From Peteryoungia aggregata LMG 23059 (GTDB lineage Bacteria > Pseudomonadota > Alphaproteobacteria > Rhizobiales > Rhizobiaceae): a stretch of DNA of 64,000 nucleotides. A program made the position numbers and the translations under genes. The first letter of the stretch is position 1, and each line of letters begins with the position of its first letter. The stretch covers positions 1-64,000 of the forward strand of contig NZ_JAUSUW010000015.1 of the NCBI RefSeq assembly GCF_030814435.1, written 5' to 3'. Below, in pieces: positions 42,162-50,869 of this stretch. The notes beneath the pieces are model-generated. The model was not told the origin of the DNA. It worked only from the letters and a program-made list of their open reading frames with translations, and did not search any database.

Positions 42162-44267
42162 TCACCCCGCATGCAGGAAGCGGATCGCCTCGTCGCGGCG
42201 ATGCAGGTAAAGCAGCGTCCTGACAGCCTGACCTCGCTCCGAGGTTAGCTCCGGATCTCGCTCCAGCAGATAGGCCGCGTCCTTGCGGGCGATCTCCAGC
42301 AGATCGCCATGATGCTCCAGGCTCGCGATCTTGAAGCCCGGCGTGCCCGATTGCCGGGTGCCGAGCAATTCGCCTTCGCCACGCAGCTTCAGATCCTCTT
42401 CGGCGATCAGGAAGCCATCCTCCGAATCGCGCAGGATCGACAGCCGCGCCTTGGCCGTTTCCCCGAGCGGTCCCTTGTAGAGCAGGATGCAGCTTGAGGC
42501 CTCATCGCCACGCCCGACGCGACCGCGCAGCTGATGCAGCTGGGCAAGTCCGAAACGCTCGGCATGTTCGATCACCATGATCGTCGCATCGGGCACATCG
42601 ACGCCGACTTCGACAACGGTGGTGGCGACCAGCAGCCGCGTCTCGCCGTTCTTGAAGGCGAGCATGGCGGCATCCTTCTCCGGCCCTGCCATACGCCCAT
42701 GCACGAGCCCGATCGGCGCCTTGATGAACTGCGCCAGCACCGACTGCCGCTCCTCGGCCGACATCAGCTCGCTTTCTTCCGTCTCCTCGACGAGCGGGCA
42801 TATCCAGTAGGCCTTCTTGCCCTCCGCGATCGCGGCCCTCAGCCGTTCGATGACATCGGGCACACGCTCTGTCGGCACGGTCACCGTCTGGATCGGCTTG
42901 CGGCCCGCCGGTTTCTCGGTGAGTTTGGAAACATCCATGTCGCCGAAGGCGGCCAGCACCAGCGTGCGCGGGATCGGCGTTGCCGTCATCACCAGCATAT
43001 GTGGCGAGATGCCCTTGGAGGTCAGGCGCAGGCGCTGGTGCACGCCGAAGCGATGCTGTTCGTCGACCACGGCGAGTGTGAGGTTCCGGTAGACAACGGC
43101 ATCCTGGAACAGCGCATGCGTGCCGATGACGATTTGCGCTTCGCCGGATGCGATCCGCTCCAGGATGGCTTCACGCTCCTTGCCCTTGGTGCGCCCGGTC
43201 AGGACCTCAATCTTCAGAGCGGCCGGCGCGCCGAGCTTGGCAAGTGTGGCATGGTGCTGCCGCGCCAGGATCTCCGTCGGCGCCATCAGCACTGCCTGTC
43301 CGTCGGCCTCGACGGCTGCTGCCATGGCAAACAGTGCCACCAGCGTCTTGCCCGCGCCGACATCGCCCTGGACCAGCCGCAGCATGCGCTGATCGGAGGC
43401 CATATCCTTGAGGATATCGTCGATCGCCGCCACCTGGCTGTTGGTCGGTGTGAAGGGCAGGGCAGCGCGGATCTTGCCGCTGAGTTCGCCCGTGGGCTTG
43501 ATGGGTGTGCCCGGCACGCGTCTCAGCTTCTGCCTCACCAAGGCAAGTGACACCTGACCGGCGAGAAACTCATCATAGGCGAGCCTGCGTCGCGCCGGCG
43601 CCTGCGGGTCGATATCCTTCTCGTCGCGCGGATTGTGCAGTGCCACGAGGCTCTCGCGCACGCTGGCAAAGCCCTGTTTCGTCGCGAGCGGCGCATCCGC
43701 CCATTCCGGCATTTCAGGCATGCGCTCGACCGCAGCCTCCACCGCCTTGCGCAGCACCTTGGGTCCGAGCCCCGCCGTCAGCGGATAGACCGGCTCGACC
43801 AGCGGCAGGTTTTCCGCCTCGCTCGCCTTCACCATCAGGTCCGGATGCACCATCGAGGCGCGACCGTTGAACCAGTCGACCTTGCCCGAAACCATGACGA
43901 CTTCGTCGACGGGCAATGCCTTTTCCAGCCAGTTGCCCTTGACGCGGAAGAAGGTGAGCGCCAGTTCCCCCGTCTCGTCATGCAGCATCACGCGGTAGGG
44001 CAGGTTGCTCTTGCCCTTTGGGGGCGGCAGATGTCGGTCGACGCGGCCGGTAATCGTCACCAGCGAGCCCTGGTTCGCATAGGCGATGCCCGGCTGATGC
44101 CGTCGGTCGATCAGCCTGTGTGGCGCGAGGAAGAGCAGGTCAACCACCCGCGCGTCCTCGGCATCCTCGCGCCCGAGCAGCGTGGCGAGAAGCTGGGCGA
44201 GCTTGGGGCCCACTCCGCTGAGCGAGGCCACGGAGGCGAAGAGGGGATCGAGCAGGTGAGGGCGCAT
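42162..44267 (-). CDS. recG: ATP-dependent DNA helicase RecG
   Basis: 701 residues from MRPHLLDPLFASVASLSGVGPKLA, the normal RecG start; 151 upstream codons in the same frame are antisense to sdhE and are rejected. An N-terminal wedge/OB domain precedes helicase motifs GDVGAGKTLVALFAM (Walker A), VVDEQHRFGVHQRL (motif II), TATPIPRTLVLAAFGD (motif III) and the TRG motif region near the C-terminus. RecG remodels stalled forks and branched DNA. It is divergent from sdhE-mfd. Confidence 0.96.
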   Translation of the reverse strand: MRPHLLDPLFASVASLSGVGPKLAQLLATLLGREDAEDARVVDLLFLAPHRLIDRRHQPGIAYANQGSLVTITGRVDRHLPPPKGKSNLPYRVMLHDETGELALTFFRVKGNWLEKALPVDEVVMVSGKVDWFNGRASMVHPDLMVKASEAENLPLVEPVYPLTAGLGPKVLRKAVEAAVERMPEMPEWADAPLATKQGFASVRESLVALHNPRDEKDIDPQAPARRRLAYDEFLAGQVSLALVRQKLRRVPGTPIKPTGELSGKIRAALPFTPTNSQVAAIDDILKDMASDQRMLRLVQGDVGAGKTLVALFAMAAAVEADGQAVLMAPTEILARQHHATLAKLGAPAALKIEVLTGRTKGKEREAILERIASGEAQIVIGTHALFQDAVVYRNLTLAVVDEQHRFGVHQRLRLTSKGISPHMLVMTATPIPRTLVLAAFGDMDVSKLTEKPAGRKPIQTVTVPTERVPDVIERLRAAIAEGKKAYWICPLVEETEESELMSAEERQSVLAQFIKAPIGLVHGRMAGPEKDAAMLAFKNGETRLLVATTVVEVGVDVPDATIMVIEHAERFGLAQLHQLRGRVGRGDEASSCILLYKGPLGETAKARLSILRDSEDGFLIAEEDLKLRGEGELLGTRQSGTPGFKIASLEHHGDLLEIARKDAAYLLERDPELTSERGQAVRTLLYLHRRDEAIRFLHAG

Positions 44268-44363
44268 GATGATGGCAAAATGCCTCGTTAATTGCCCCTT
44301 TGGCAAGCTGACATTTGCCGGTCGCTGCTCTATAGAGGCCCCAAGAATTGGAAGGATGCCGAT

Positions 44364-44678
44364 ATGACTGGACTGGTGAAAAGCAGTGCCGACCTCGATC
44401 CGCGCCGCCGGCGCATCCTGTTCCGCTGCTGGCATCGCGGTATCCGCGAAATGGACCTTATGCTCGGCCAGTTCTGCGAGGCTGAGATCGAAGGCCTGAC
44501 CGAGGCCGAACTCGACGAGCTCGAGGTGATCATGGCCGAGGAGGACAATGACCTCGTCCGTTACATCACCGGCGCCGAGCCTGTTCCCGCCCGTCTCCAG
44601 ACACCTCTCTTCGAACGCATTGCCGCCCTCAGGCCGGATTTCTCGCCGGTCACGGGCGAAGAACACGCTGCAAAGTAA
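44364..44678 (+). CDS. sdhE: FAD assembly factor SdhE (succinate dehydrogenase assembly factor 2)
   Basis: 104 residues from MTGLVKSSADLDPRRRRILFRCWHRGIREMDLMLGQFCE. The RGxxE motif, RGIREMD, and the DLVRYITG region identify SdhE/SDHAF2, which helps attach FAD covalently to SdhA. AAGGA lies upstream of the ATG. It ends 5 nt before mfd, so the two are co-transcribed, as is common in Rhizobiales. Confidence 0.92.
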   Translation: MTGLVKSSADLDPRRRRILFRCWHRGIREMDLMLGQFCEAEIEGLTEAELDELEVIMAEEDNDLVRYITGAEPVPARLQTPLFERIAALRPDFSPVTGEEHAAK

Positions 44679-44683
44679 CGGAT

Positions 44684-47600
44684 ATGTCCCTGATCGATGT
44701 GAAGCGGATTGTCGGCGCACAATCCGCCCTGACGCTCTCCCATGTGCCCGACGGCATGGATGCCTTCATCCTCGCCGAACTCGCACGTGAGGGCCGGCCC
44801 GTCGCCTATGTCGTCTCCGACGGACAGCGGCTGCAGAACATCGAACAGACGCTGAGCTTCGCCGCTCCCGATATCCCGGTCTTGAGCCTGCCGGCCTGGG
44901 ACTGCCTGCCTTACGATCGCGTTTCGCCATCAGCGGACGTCTCTGCCCGCCGCCTCTCGGCACTGTCGGGCCTGATTGCGCTGTATCTCAATCCGCATCC
45001 AGCGATCGTGCTGGTGACGGTCAATGCCATGCTGCAGAAGGTGGCCCCGGCCGATGTGATCGACAGCCTCGGCTTTTCGGCCAAGCCCGGCAATCAGGTG
45101 CGCATGGACGACATTGCCGCACGCCTGGAGCGCAACGGTTTCGACCGTGTCGCCACCGTGCGCGAGGTTGGCGAATTCGCCGTGCGCGGCGGCATTCTCG
45201 ATGTTTTCGTGCCCGGTGCGGAAGAGCCCGTCCGTCTCGATTTCTTCGGTGACACACTCGAAAGCATCCGCTCCTTCGATCCGGCAAGCCAGCGGACGAT
45301 CGCGCAGGTCCGTTCGCTTGATCTCAACCCGATGAGCGAGGTGACGCTGACGCCGGAGAGCATCAGCCGGTTCCGCAAGAACTATCTGTCGCTGTTCGGC
45401 GCAGCGACCCGCGATGATGCGCTCTATGCCGCCGTTTCCGAGGGACGGCGCTATGCCGGCATGGAGCATTGGCTCCCGATGTTTTACGACAAGCTGGAAA
45501 CCACTTTCGACTATTTACGCGGCTTCCGTATGGTCACCGACCATACCGTACGTGAGGCAGCCGAAGAACGCGCCAAGCTGATCCGCGACTACTATGAGGC
45601 ACGTCTCAACAGCGCCACACCCGGCAAGGGCCATCTCGCCCAGGGAACGCCCTACAAGCCGGTGCCCCCAGAGCGGCTCTATCTCGGCGCCAGCGAATTC
45701 GGAAAGGCGCTCGACGCCTTCGATCCGATCCGCATTACACCCTTTGCCGAAGCCGGCGGTGAAAGCCGTCTGGTCATCGAGGTCGATGCCCGCCCGACGC
45801 CGCGCTGGGCAAAAGCCGCCAACGAGGCTAGTGAAGAGGGCAACCGCGCCAACGTCTTCGGCCAGGCGGTCACCTATATCGCCGACAAGCGCGCCGCCGG
45901 ATCCAAGGTTGTCGTGTCCGGCTGGTCCGAGGGCTCGCTCGACCGCCTTCTGCAGGTGCTGAACGAACACGGTCTGGAGCGGCTGGTGCCCGTCGCCGCG
46001 CTGAAAGACGTCGACAAGCTCAAGAAGGGCGAGGCCGGCACCGCCGTCCTTAGCCTCGAAGGCGGCTTCGAGACAAACAATCTCGTCATCATCGGCGAAC
46101 AGGACATTCTCGGCGACCGCATGGTCCGCCGCTCCAAGCGCCGCAAGCGGGCCGCCGATTTCATTTCGGAAGTCGCCGGCATCGACGAAGGCTCGATCGT
46201 CGTTCATGCCGAGCACGGCATCGGCCGTTTTGTCGGTCTGCGCACCATTGAGGCGGCCGGTGCCCCGCATGCCTGCCTTGAGCTGCGTTATGCTGACGAT
46301 GCCAAGCTCTTCCTGCCGGTCGAAAACATCGATCTGCTCTCCCGCTATGGCGGCGAGGCGACCGAGGTGCAGCTCGACAAGCTGGGCGGTGGCGCCTGGC
46401 AGATGCGCAAGGCCAAGCTTAAGAAGCGGTTGCTCGATATGGCCGGTGCGTTGATCCGCATCGCCGCCGAACGCATGACCCGCTCTGCACCCGTTCTGAC
46501 GACGCAGGAAGGCCTTTACGACGAATTCGCCGCCCGTTTCCCCTATGACGAGACGGAAGATCAGGAAACCGCGATCGAATCTGTCCGTTCCGATCTCGGC
46601 GCTGGTCGTCCCATGGACCGGCTCGTGTGTGGCGACGTTGGTTTCGGCAAGACGGAAGTGGCGCTCCGCGCCGCCTTCATCGCCGCAATGAACGGCATCC
46701 AGGTGGCCGTCGTCGTGCCGACAACGCTCTTGGCACGCCAGCATTTCAAGACCTTCTCCGAACGCTTCCGGGGTCTGCCGATCCGCGTCCAGCAGGCCTC
46801 GCGCCTCGTCGGCACCAAGGAGCTGAACCTCGTCAAGAAGGAAGTGGCAGACGGCAAGACGGATATCGTCGTCGGCACCCATGCGCTGCTCGGCTCAGGT
46901 GTCAATTTCGCCAATCTGGGCCTGCTGATTATCGACGAGGAGCAGCATTTTGGCGTCAAGCACAAGGAGCGCCTGAAGGAGCTAAAGTCGGATGTCCACG
47001 TCCTGACCCTTTCGGCAACGCCCATCCCGCGCACCTTGCAGCTCGCCATGACCGGCGTGCGCGAACTCTCGCTGATCACCACGCCACCCGTCGACCGCAT
47101 GGCGGTGCGCACCTTCATCTCGCCCTTCGATCCCTTGGTTATCCGCGAGACCCTGATGCGCGAGCATTATCGTGGCGGCCAGAGCTTCTATGTCTGCCCG
47201 CGCTTGGCCGATCTCGCGGATGTGAAAAGCTTCCTCGACGAGAACGTGCCGGAACTGAAGGTGGCAATCGCCCATGGCCAGATGGCCGCAAGCGAGCTCG
47301 AAGACATCATGAACGCCTTCTATGAAGGCCGCTACGACGTGCTGCTCTCGACGACCATCGTCGAATCCGGCCTCGATGTTCCCACGGCCAACACGCTGAT
47401 CGTCCACCGCGCCGACATGTTCGGTCTCGCCCAGCTCTACCAGATCCGAGGCCGTGTCGGCCGCTCCAAGGTCCGCGCCTTTGCGCTGCTCACGCTGCCG
47501 GTCAACAAGGTGCTGACCGCAGGTGCGGAACGCCGCCTGAAGGTCCTGCAATCGCTCGACACGCTCGGCGCCGGCTTCCAGCTTGCCAGCCACGATCTGG

Positions 47601-48187
47601 ATATCCGTGGCGCCGGCAACCTGCTCGGCGAAGAACAGTCCGGCCACATCAAGGAAGTCGGCTTCGAACTCTACCAGCAGATGCTGGAAGAGGCGGTCGC
47701 CGAGGTGAAGGGTGTGGACGAAGTGGTCGATACCGGCTGGTCGCCGCAGATCCAGGTCGGCACCTCGGTCATGATCCCGGAAAACTACGTGCCGGATCTG
47801 CATCTGCGCATGGCGCTCTATCGCCGCCTCGGCGAACTCGACGATCTCAGAGAGATCGACGGCTTCGGCGCCGAACTGATCGACCGCTTCGGCCCGCTGC
47901 CGGTCGAGGTCCAGCATCTCCTGAAGGTCGTCTACATCAAGGCGCTCTGCCGGGTCGCGAATGTCGAGAAGCTGGAAGCCGGCCCCAAGGGCGTCGTCGT
48001 CCAGTTCCGCGGCAAGCAATTCCCCAATCCCGCAGCACTGGTTGGCTACATCGCCAAGCAGGGCACGATGGCGAAGATCAGGCCGGATCACTCGGTGTTC
48101 CTGACCCGCGACCTGCCGACGCCGGAAAAACGGCTGGCAGGCGCGGCTGTGGTCATGACGCAGCTGGCGGAACTGGCGAAGGGCTGA
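44684..48187 (+). CDS. mfd: Transcription-repair coupling factor Mfd
   Basis: 1167 residues. The N-terminal UvrB-homology modules (about 20-330) are followed by the RNA-polymerase-interacting domain (DEGSIVVHAEHGIGRFVGLRTIE), then the translocase with Walker A GDVGFGKTEVALRAA, motif II IIDEEQHFGVKHKERLK, motif III ATPIPRTLQLAMTG, and a C-terminal TRCF domain. It removes stalled RNA polymerase and recruits UvrA. Full length with no disruption; a terminator hairpin overlaps its stop codon. Confidence 0.97.
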   Translation: MSLIDVKRIVGAQSALTLSHVPDGMDAFILAELAREGRPVAYVVSDGQRLQNIEQTLSFAAPDIPVLSLPAWDCLPYDRVSPSADVSARRLSALSGLIALYLNPHPAIVLVTVNAMLQKVAPADVIDSLGFSAKPGNQVRMDDIAARLERNGFDRVATVREVGEFAVRGGILDVFVPGAEEPVRLDFFGDTLESIRSFDPASQRTIAQVRSLDLNPMSEVTLTPESISRFRKNYLSLFGAATRDDALYAAVSEGRRYAGMEHWLPMFYDKLETTFDYLRGFRMVTDHTVREAAEERAKLIRDYYEARLNSATPGKGHLAQGTPYKPVPPERLYLGASEFGKALDAFDPIRITPFAEAGGESRLVIEVDARPTPRWAKAANEASEEGNRANVFGQAVTYIADKRAAGSKVVVSGWSEGSLDRLLQVLNEHGLERLVPVAALKDVDKLKKGEAGTAVLSLEGGFETNNLVIIGEQDILGDRMVRRSKRRKRAADFISEVAGIDEGSIVVHAEHGIGRFVGLRTIEAAGAPHACLELRYADDAKLFLPVENIDLLSRYGGEATEVQLDKLGGGAWQMRKAKLKKRLLDMAGALIRIAAERMTRSAPVLTTQEGLYDEFAARFPYDETEDQETAIESVRSDLGAGRPMDRLVCGDVGFGKTEVALRAAFIAAMNGIQVAVVVPTTLLARQHFKTFSERFRGLPIRVQQASRLVGTKELNLVKKEVADGKTDIVVGTHALLGSGVNFANLGLLIIDEEQHFGVKHKERLKELKSDVHVLTLSATPIPRTLQLAMTGVRELSLITTPPVDRMAVRTFISPFDPLVIRETLMREHYRGGQSFYVCPRLADLADVKSFLDENVPELKVAIAHGQMAASELEDIMNAFYEGRYDVLLSTTIVESGLDVPTANTLIVHRADMFGLAQLYQIRGRVGRSKVRAFALLTLPVNKVLTAGAERRLKVLQSLDTLGAGFQLASHDLDIRGAGNLLGEEQSGHIKEVGFELYQQMLEEAVAEVKGVDEVVDTGWSPQIQVGTSVMIPENYVPDLHLRMALYRRLGELDDLREIDGFGAELIDRFGPLPVEVQHLLKVVYIKALCRVANVEKLEAGPKGVVVQFRGKQFPNPAALVGYIAKQGTMAKIRPDHSVFLTRDLPTPEKRLAGAAVVMTQLAELAKG

Positions 48188-48209
48188 TCTGTCGGCCCTT
48201 CCTGTTTTT
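48178..48209 (+). terminator. Terminator overlapping the mfd stop codon
   Basis: GAAGGGC (48178-48184) pairs with GCCCTTC (48195-48201) over a 10-nt loop that contains the TGA, followed by CTGTTTTTC. Confidence 0.6.
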
Positions 48210-48368
48210 CGGCGAATCTGTTTAATTTAGCGGTGAGCACGGCCCGTGCCTCCCCCCTCCATTCGGGAAAGCATTTTTCATGCTGGGCGTTGATTGACAT
48301 CCGAACCGAAGATTCGGGCGCGGCATGAGGAGGGGTTGCGATTTCTGCCCGTCATCAGAGGTAACACG

Positions 48369-49082
48369 ATGACGCAATTCACTCCGTTATTTTATTTGAA
48401 GCGCAAGGCACGTCTCATCAGCCGACGGCAGGGCATTCCGCTGGCGGCAGCACTTAACGAGGTCGCCCGCGAACAGGGTTTTCCCAGTTGGAGCCTGCTT
48501 GCAGAAAGACGCAGTGCTGCAACATCCAACCGGATGGACTATCGGGATTTGCAAGCTGGTGAACTGGTGCTGGTTGCTGCGCGACCAGGGGAGGGCAAGA
48601 CGCTGCTTACTCTGCAGATCCTCATAGACGCCATGCGCAAAGGTCAGCACGGCCTGTTTTTTACCTTGGCCTATACCGAACGCGAAGTCCTTGAGCGCAT
48701 GCATCGGCTTCATGCGACGCCGTCAAAATTCGACGGGCTATTCCAGCTTCATGATTCTGATCGCATCGATGCCGATTACATCATCGCCTCGATGAACGGC
48801 ATGCCGCGCGGGACTGTAGCGGTGATCGATTACCTTCAGATGCTCAACGAGCGACGGGAAACTCCGGATCTTGAGCATCAGGTTCGTCAGTTGCGCGCCA
48901 ACGCGAAGGCGAATGGGTTCGTGATGATCTTCATCTCCCAGGTCGATCGACGCTTTGATGCGGAGCAGGGAGGCCTGCCCGGCCATACCCATATCCGTCT
49001 TCCCAACCCGCTTGATCTCTCACTGTTCGATCGTTTCATCTTCTTGAACGGTGGAGTGATCGGCGAGGCCGAAGCAGCCTGA
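48369..49082 (+). CDS. DnaB-like P-loop ATPase (small helicase-domain protein)
   Basis: 237 residues from MTQFTPLFYLKRKARLISRR. A short N-terminal helical segment (RRQGIPLAAALNEVAREQGFPSWSLL) leads into a RecA-fold core with Walker A ARPGEGKT (71-78) and Walker B GTVAVIDYLQML, then FVMIFISQVDRRF. The core resembles the C-terminal domain of replicative helicase DnaB, but the N-terminal primase-interaction domain is missing and the length is about half. Function unknown. It is alone, downstream of the mfd terminator. The upstream TTG at 48294 is an unlikely start. Confidence 0.7.
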   Translation: MTQFTPLFYLKRKARLISRRQGIPLAAALNEVAREQGFPSWSLLAERRSAATSNRMDYRDLQAGELVLVAARPGEGKTLLTLQILIDAMRKGQHGLFFTLAYTEREVLERMHRLHATPSKFDGLFQLHDSDRIDADYIIASMNGMPRGTVAVIDYLQMLNERRETPDLEHQVRQLRANAKANGFVMIFISQVDRRFDAEQGGLPGHTHIRLPNPLDLSLFDRFIFLNGGVIGEAEAA

Positions 49083-49092
49083 CAGCGAGTAG

Positions 49093-50043
49093 TCAGGTAC
49101 TCTCCCGGCGCGCTTCGCCATCCTCCGGCTTGATCGCCAGCGCCGCGTCCGTCTTGCCGGCCACCGGCGGCGGAAGCGGCGTGTCGCGCTTGCGTTCGCG
49201 GATCAGCGTCAAAAGCCCCGACCCGACGATCAGCGCGATCCCGATGCCCATCGGCCAATCGACCTTGTCGCCGAAGACGAGATAACCGAGCAGAATTGCC
49301 CAGAGCATCTGGCTGTACTGGATCGGCCCGACGATGGCGGCCGGTGCGTAGAAGGAGGCAAGCATCATGAAAATATTGCCGACCGCCGCCAGGATTCCGA
49401 AGGCGGCGAGCAGACCCATGTCATAGGCCCCAGGCATCTGAAAATCTGGCAGAGACAGCGCCCCGCACAGGATGACATTGCCCAGCAGGCCGGCACCGAA
49501 GAGGGAAATGTTTTTCTCCTGCGGCCCGATTGCCCGGTAGATCACAATCGACACACCGCCTGCAAAGCCCGAAATCAGGGCGGCCAGATGCCCGATTTCC
49601 AGCTCGCGGAAACCGGGGCGCAGAACCATTAGCACGCCGAGGAAGCCGATGACCACGGCGGCCCAGCGCTTCATGCCGACCTGCTCCTTGAGGAAGATCA
49701 CCGACATGATCGTGGCAAAGGACGGCAACAGGAAGATCAGGCAGAAGGCTTCTGCCATCGACAGCCGGGTAAAGGCGATGATGCTGCCAACCGTGCCGAC
49801 CGTGGCGCAGACGAAGCGCAGCCACCACAATGGCCAGTTGGTGCTGCGCACCAGGTCCGTGTACCGATCGCCGCGCTTCATCAGGAAGGGGATCGCGAGG
49901 AAACCATACAGGCTGCCGATGAAACCCGCCTCGAAGGCTGGCACGCGCCCTTCAACCAGCTTTACGGCAGCATCGCTGAAGGAATAGGCGGCAAAGCAGA
50001 TGAAGGCGAGCAGAATGCCCTTGAAGGTGGTGTCAGCGGACAA
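49093..50043 (-). CDS. DMT-superfamily (EamA) transporter
   Basis: 316 residues with ten predicted membrane helices forming two EamA repeats (first: FICFAAYSFSDAAVKLVEG to FLGVLMVLRPGF; second: AALISGFAGGVSIVIYRAIG to GIALIVGSGLLTLIRERK). The C-terminal 25 residues are hydrophilic. Substrate unknown. Tandem with a FrnE-type gene whose stop lies 57 nt upstream of this start. Confidence 0.87.
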   Translation of the reverse strand: MSADTTFKGILLAFICFAAYSFSDAAVKLVEGRVPAFEAGFIGSLYGFLAIPFLMKRGDRYTDLVRSTNWPLWWLRFVCATVGTVGSIIAFTRLSMAEAFCLIFLLPSFATIMSVIFLKEQVGMKRWAAVVIGFLGVLMVLRPGFRELEIGHLAALISGFAGGVSIVIYRAIGPQEKNISLFGAGLLGNVILCGALSLPDFQMPGAYDMGLLAAFGILAAVGNIFMMLASFYAPAAIVGPIQYSQMLWAILLGYLVFGDKVDWPMGIGIALIVGSGLLTLIRERKRDTPLPPPVAGKTDAALAIKPEDGEARREST

Positions 50044-50100
50044 GATGACGATCCCGGGGAGGAGGTTGCCTCACCGGGATACGGGTGTTCGTCAAAACCG

Positions 50101-50772
50101 TCAATTCAGATTGCGGAGGGCCTCGGCCTTCGCCTTGGCAATTTCGCGAAGCGCATTCGCCAGTTCCGCCGGCGGCTGGGCGCCGCTGACCGCATATTGC
50201 TGGTCGAAGATGAAGAAGGGAACGCCGTTGACGCCCATCTGCTTGGCCGCTTCGACCTCCGACAGCACGTGGCTCACGTCGGAATCCCCTGCGAGCAACG
50301 ATTCGATCACCGGCCGGGACAGACCCGCTTCGGTTGCGATGTCGAGGAGCACTGAAGCGTCGCCGATATTGCGGCCCTGCTCGAAATTGGCCTTGAACAG
50401 CATGTCCACGACGCGGGTCTGTACCTCGCGGCTCTCCTGTCCGGCCCAGTGGATCAGGCGGTGGGCGTCGAGCGTGTTCGGGCCGACCTTGATGGCATCG
50501 AAGTCGAAGGCGATTCCGACCTCGGCACCGAGCGCCTTCAGATGGGCATGGGCCCGGTCCATGCTATCCTTGCCGCCAAGCTTCTTGGCCAGTTCAACCT
50601 GCTGGTCAACGCCTTCAGGCGGATAATCGGGGTTCAGCTGGTAGGGACGCCAGTTGATGTCAACGCTCACTTCGTCCTGCACCTCGGCGATCGCAAGCTC
50701 CAGCCGCGCCTTGCCGAGATAACACCAGGGGCAGACCACGTCGGATACGAGGTCGATGGTGATGCGGTCCAT
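50101..50772 (-). CDS. DsbA-family oxidoreductase, FrnE-like
   Basis: 223 residues from MDRITIDLVSDVVCPWCYLGKARLELA. The active site CPWC near residue 14 and the long helical insert (DSMDRAHAHLKALGAEVGIAFDFDAI) are typical of FrnE, a cytoplasmic thioredoxin-fold disulfide enzyme linked to oxidative stress. The cis-Pro loop is GVNGVPFFIFDQQYAVSGAQ. Frames running further upstream overlap the region after the OppA-like gene and are not used. Confidence 0.88.
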   Translation of the reverse strand: MDRITIDLVSDVVCPWCYLGKARLELAIAEVQDEVSVDINWRPYQLNPDYPPEGVDQQVELAKKLGGKDSMDRAHAHLKALGAEVGIAFDFDAIKVGPNTLDAHRLIHWAGQESREVQTRVVDMLFKANFEQGRNIGDASVLLDIATEAGLSRPVIESLLAGDSDVSHVLSEVEAAKQMGVNGVPFFIFDQQYAVSGAQPPAELANALREIAKAKAEALRNLN

Positions 50773-50818
50773 TTTACAGTCCTTTCTGGCCGTGTGATGG
50801 GTCGTCCTTAAAGCAAAG

Positions 50819-50843
50819 CGGGCCGGAGACAAGCTCCAGCCCG
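50819..50843 (-). terminator. Terminator after the OppA/YejA-like gene
   Basis: On the minus strand CGGGCTGGAG pairs with CTCCGGCCCG (one G-T wobble) over a 5-nt loop and is followed by CTTTGCTTT. It separates the binding-protein gene from frnE downstream. Confidence 0.65.
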
Positions 50844-50869
50844 GAAACACAGCGTCAAACGCTTGGGGC

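Noticed and set aside
44268..44720. N-terminal extension of recG by 151 codons
   Set aside because: These codons run antisense through sdhE, and RecG proteins start at MRPHLLDPLFA.
45515..46882. A 455-codon minus-strand frame inside mfd
   Set aside because: Antisense shadow of conserved helicase motifs; composition (Ala/Asp/Gly/Arg runs) is typical of such shadows.
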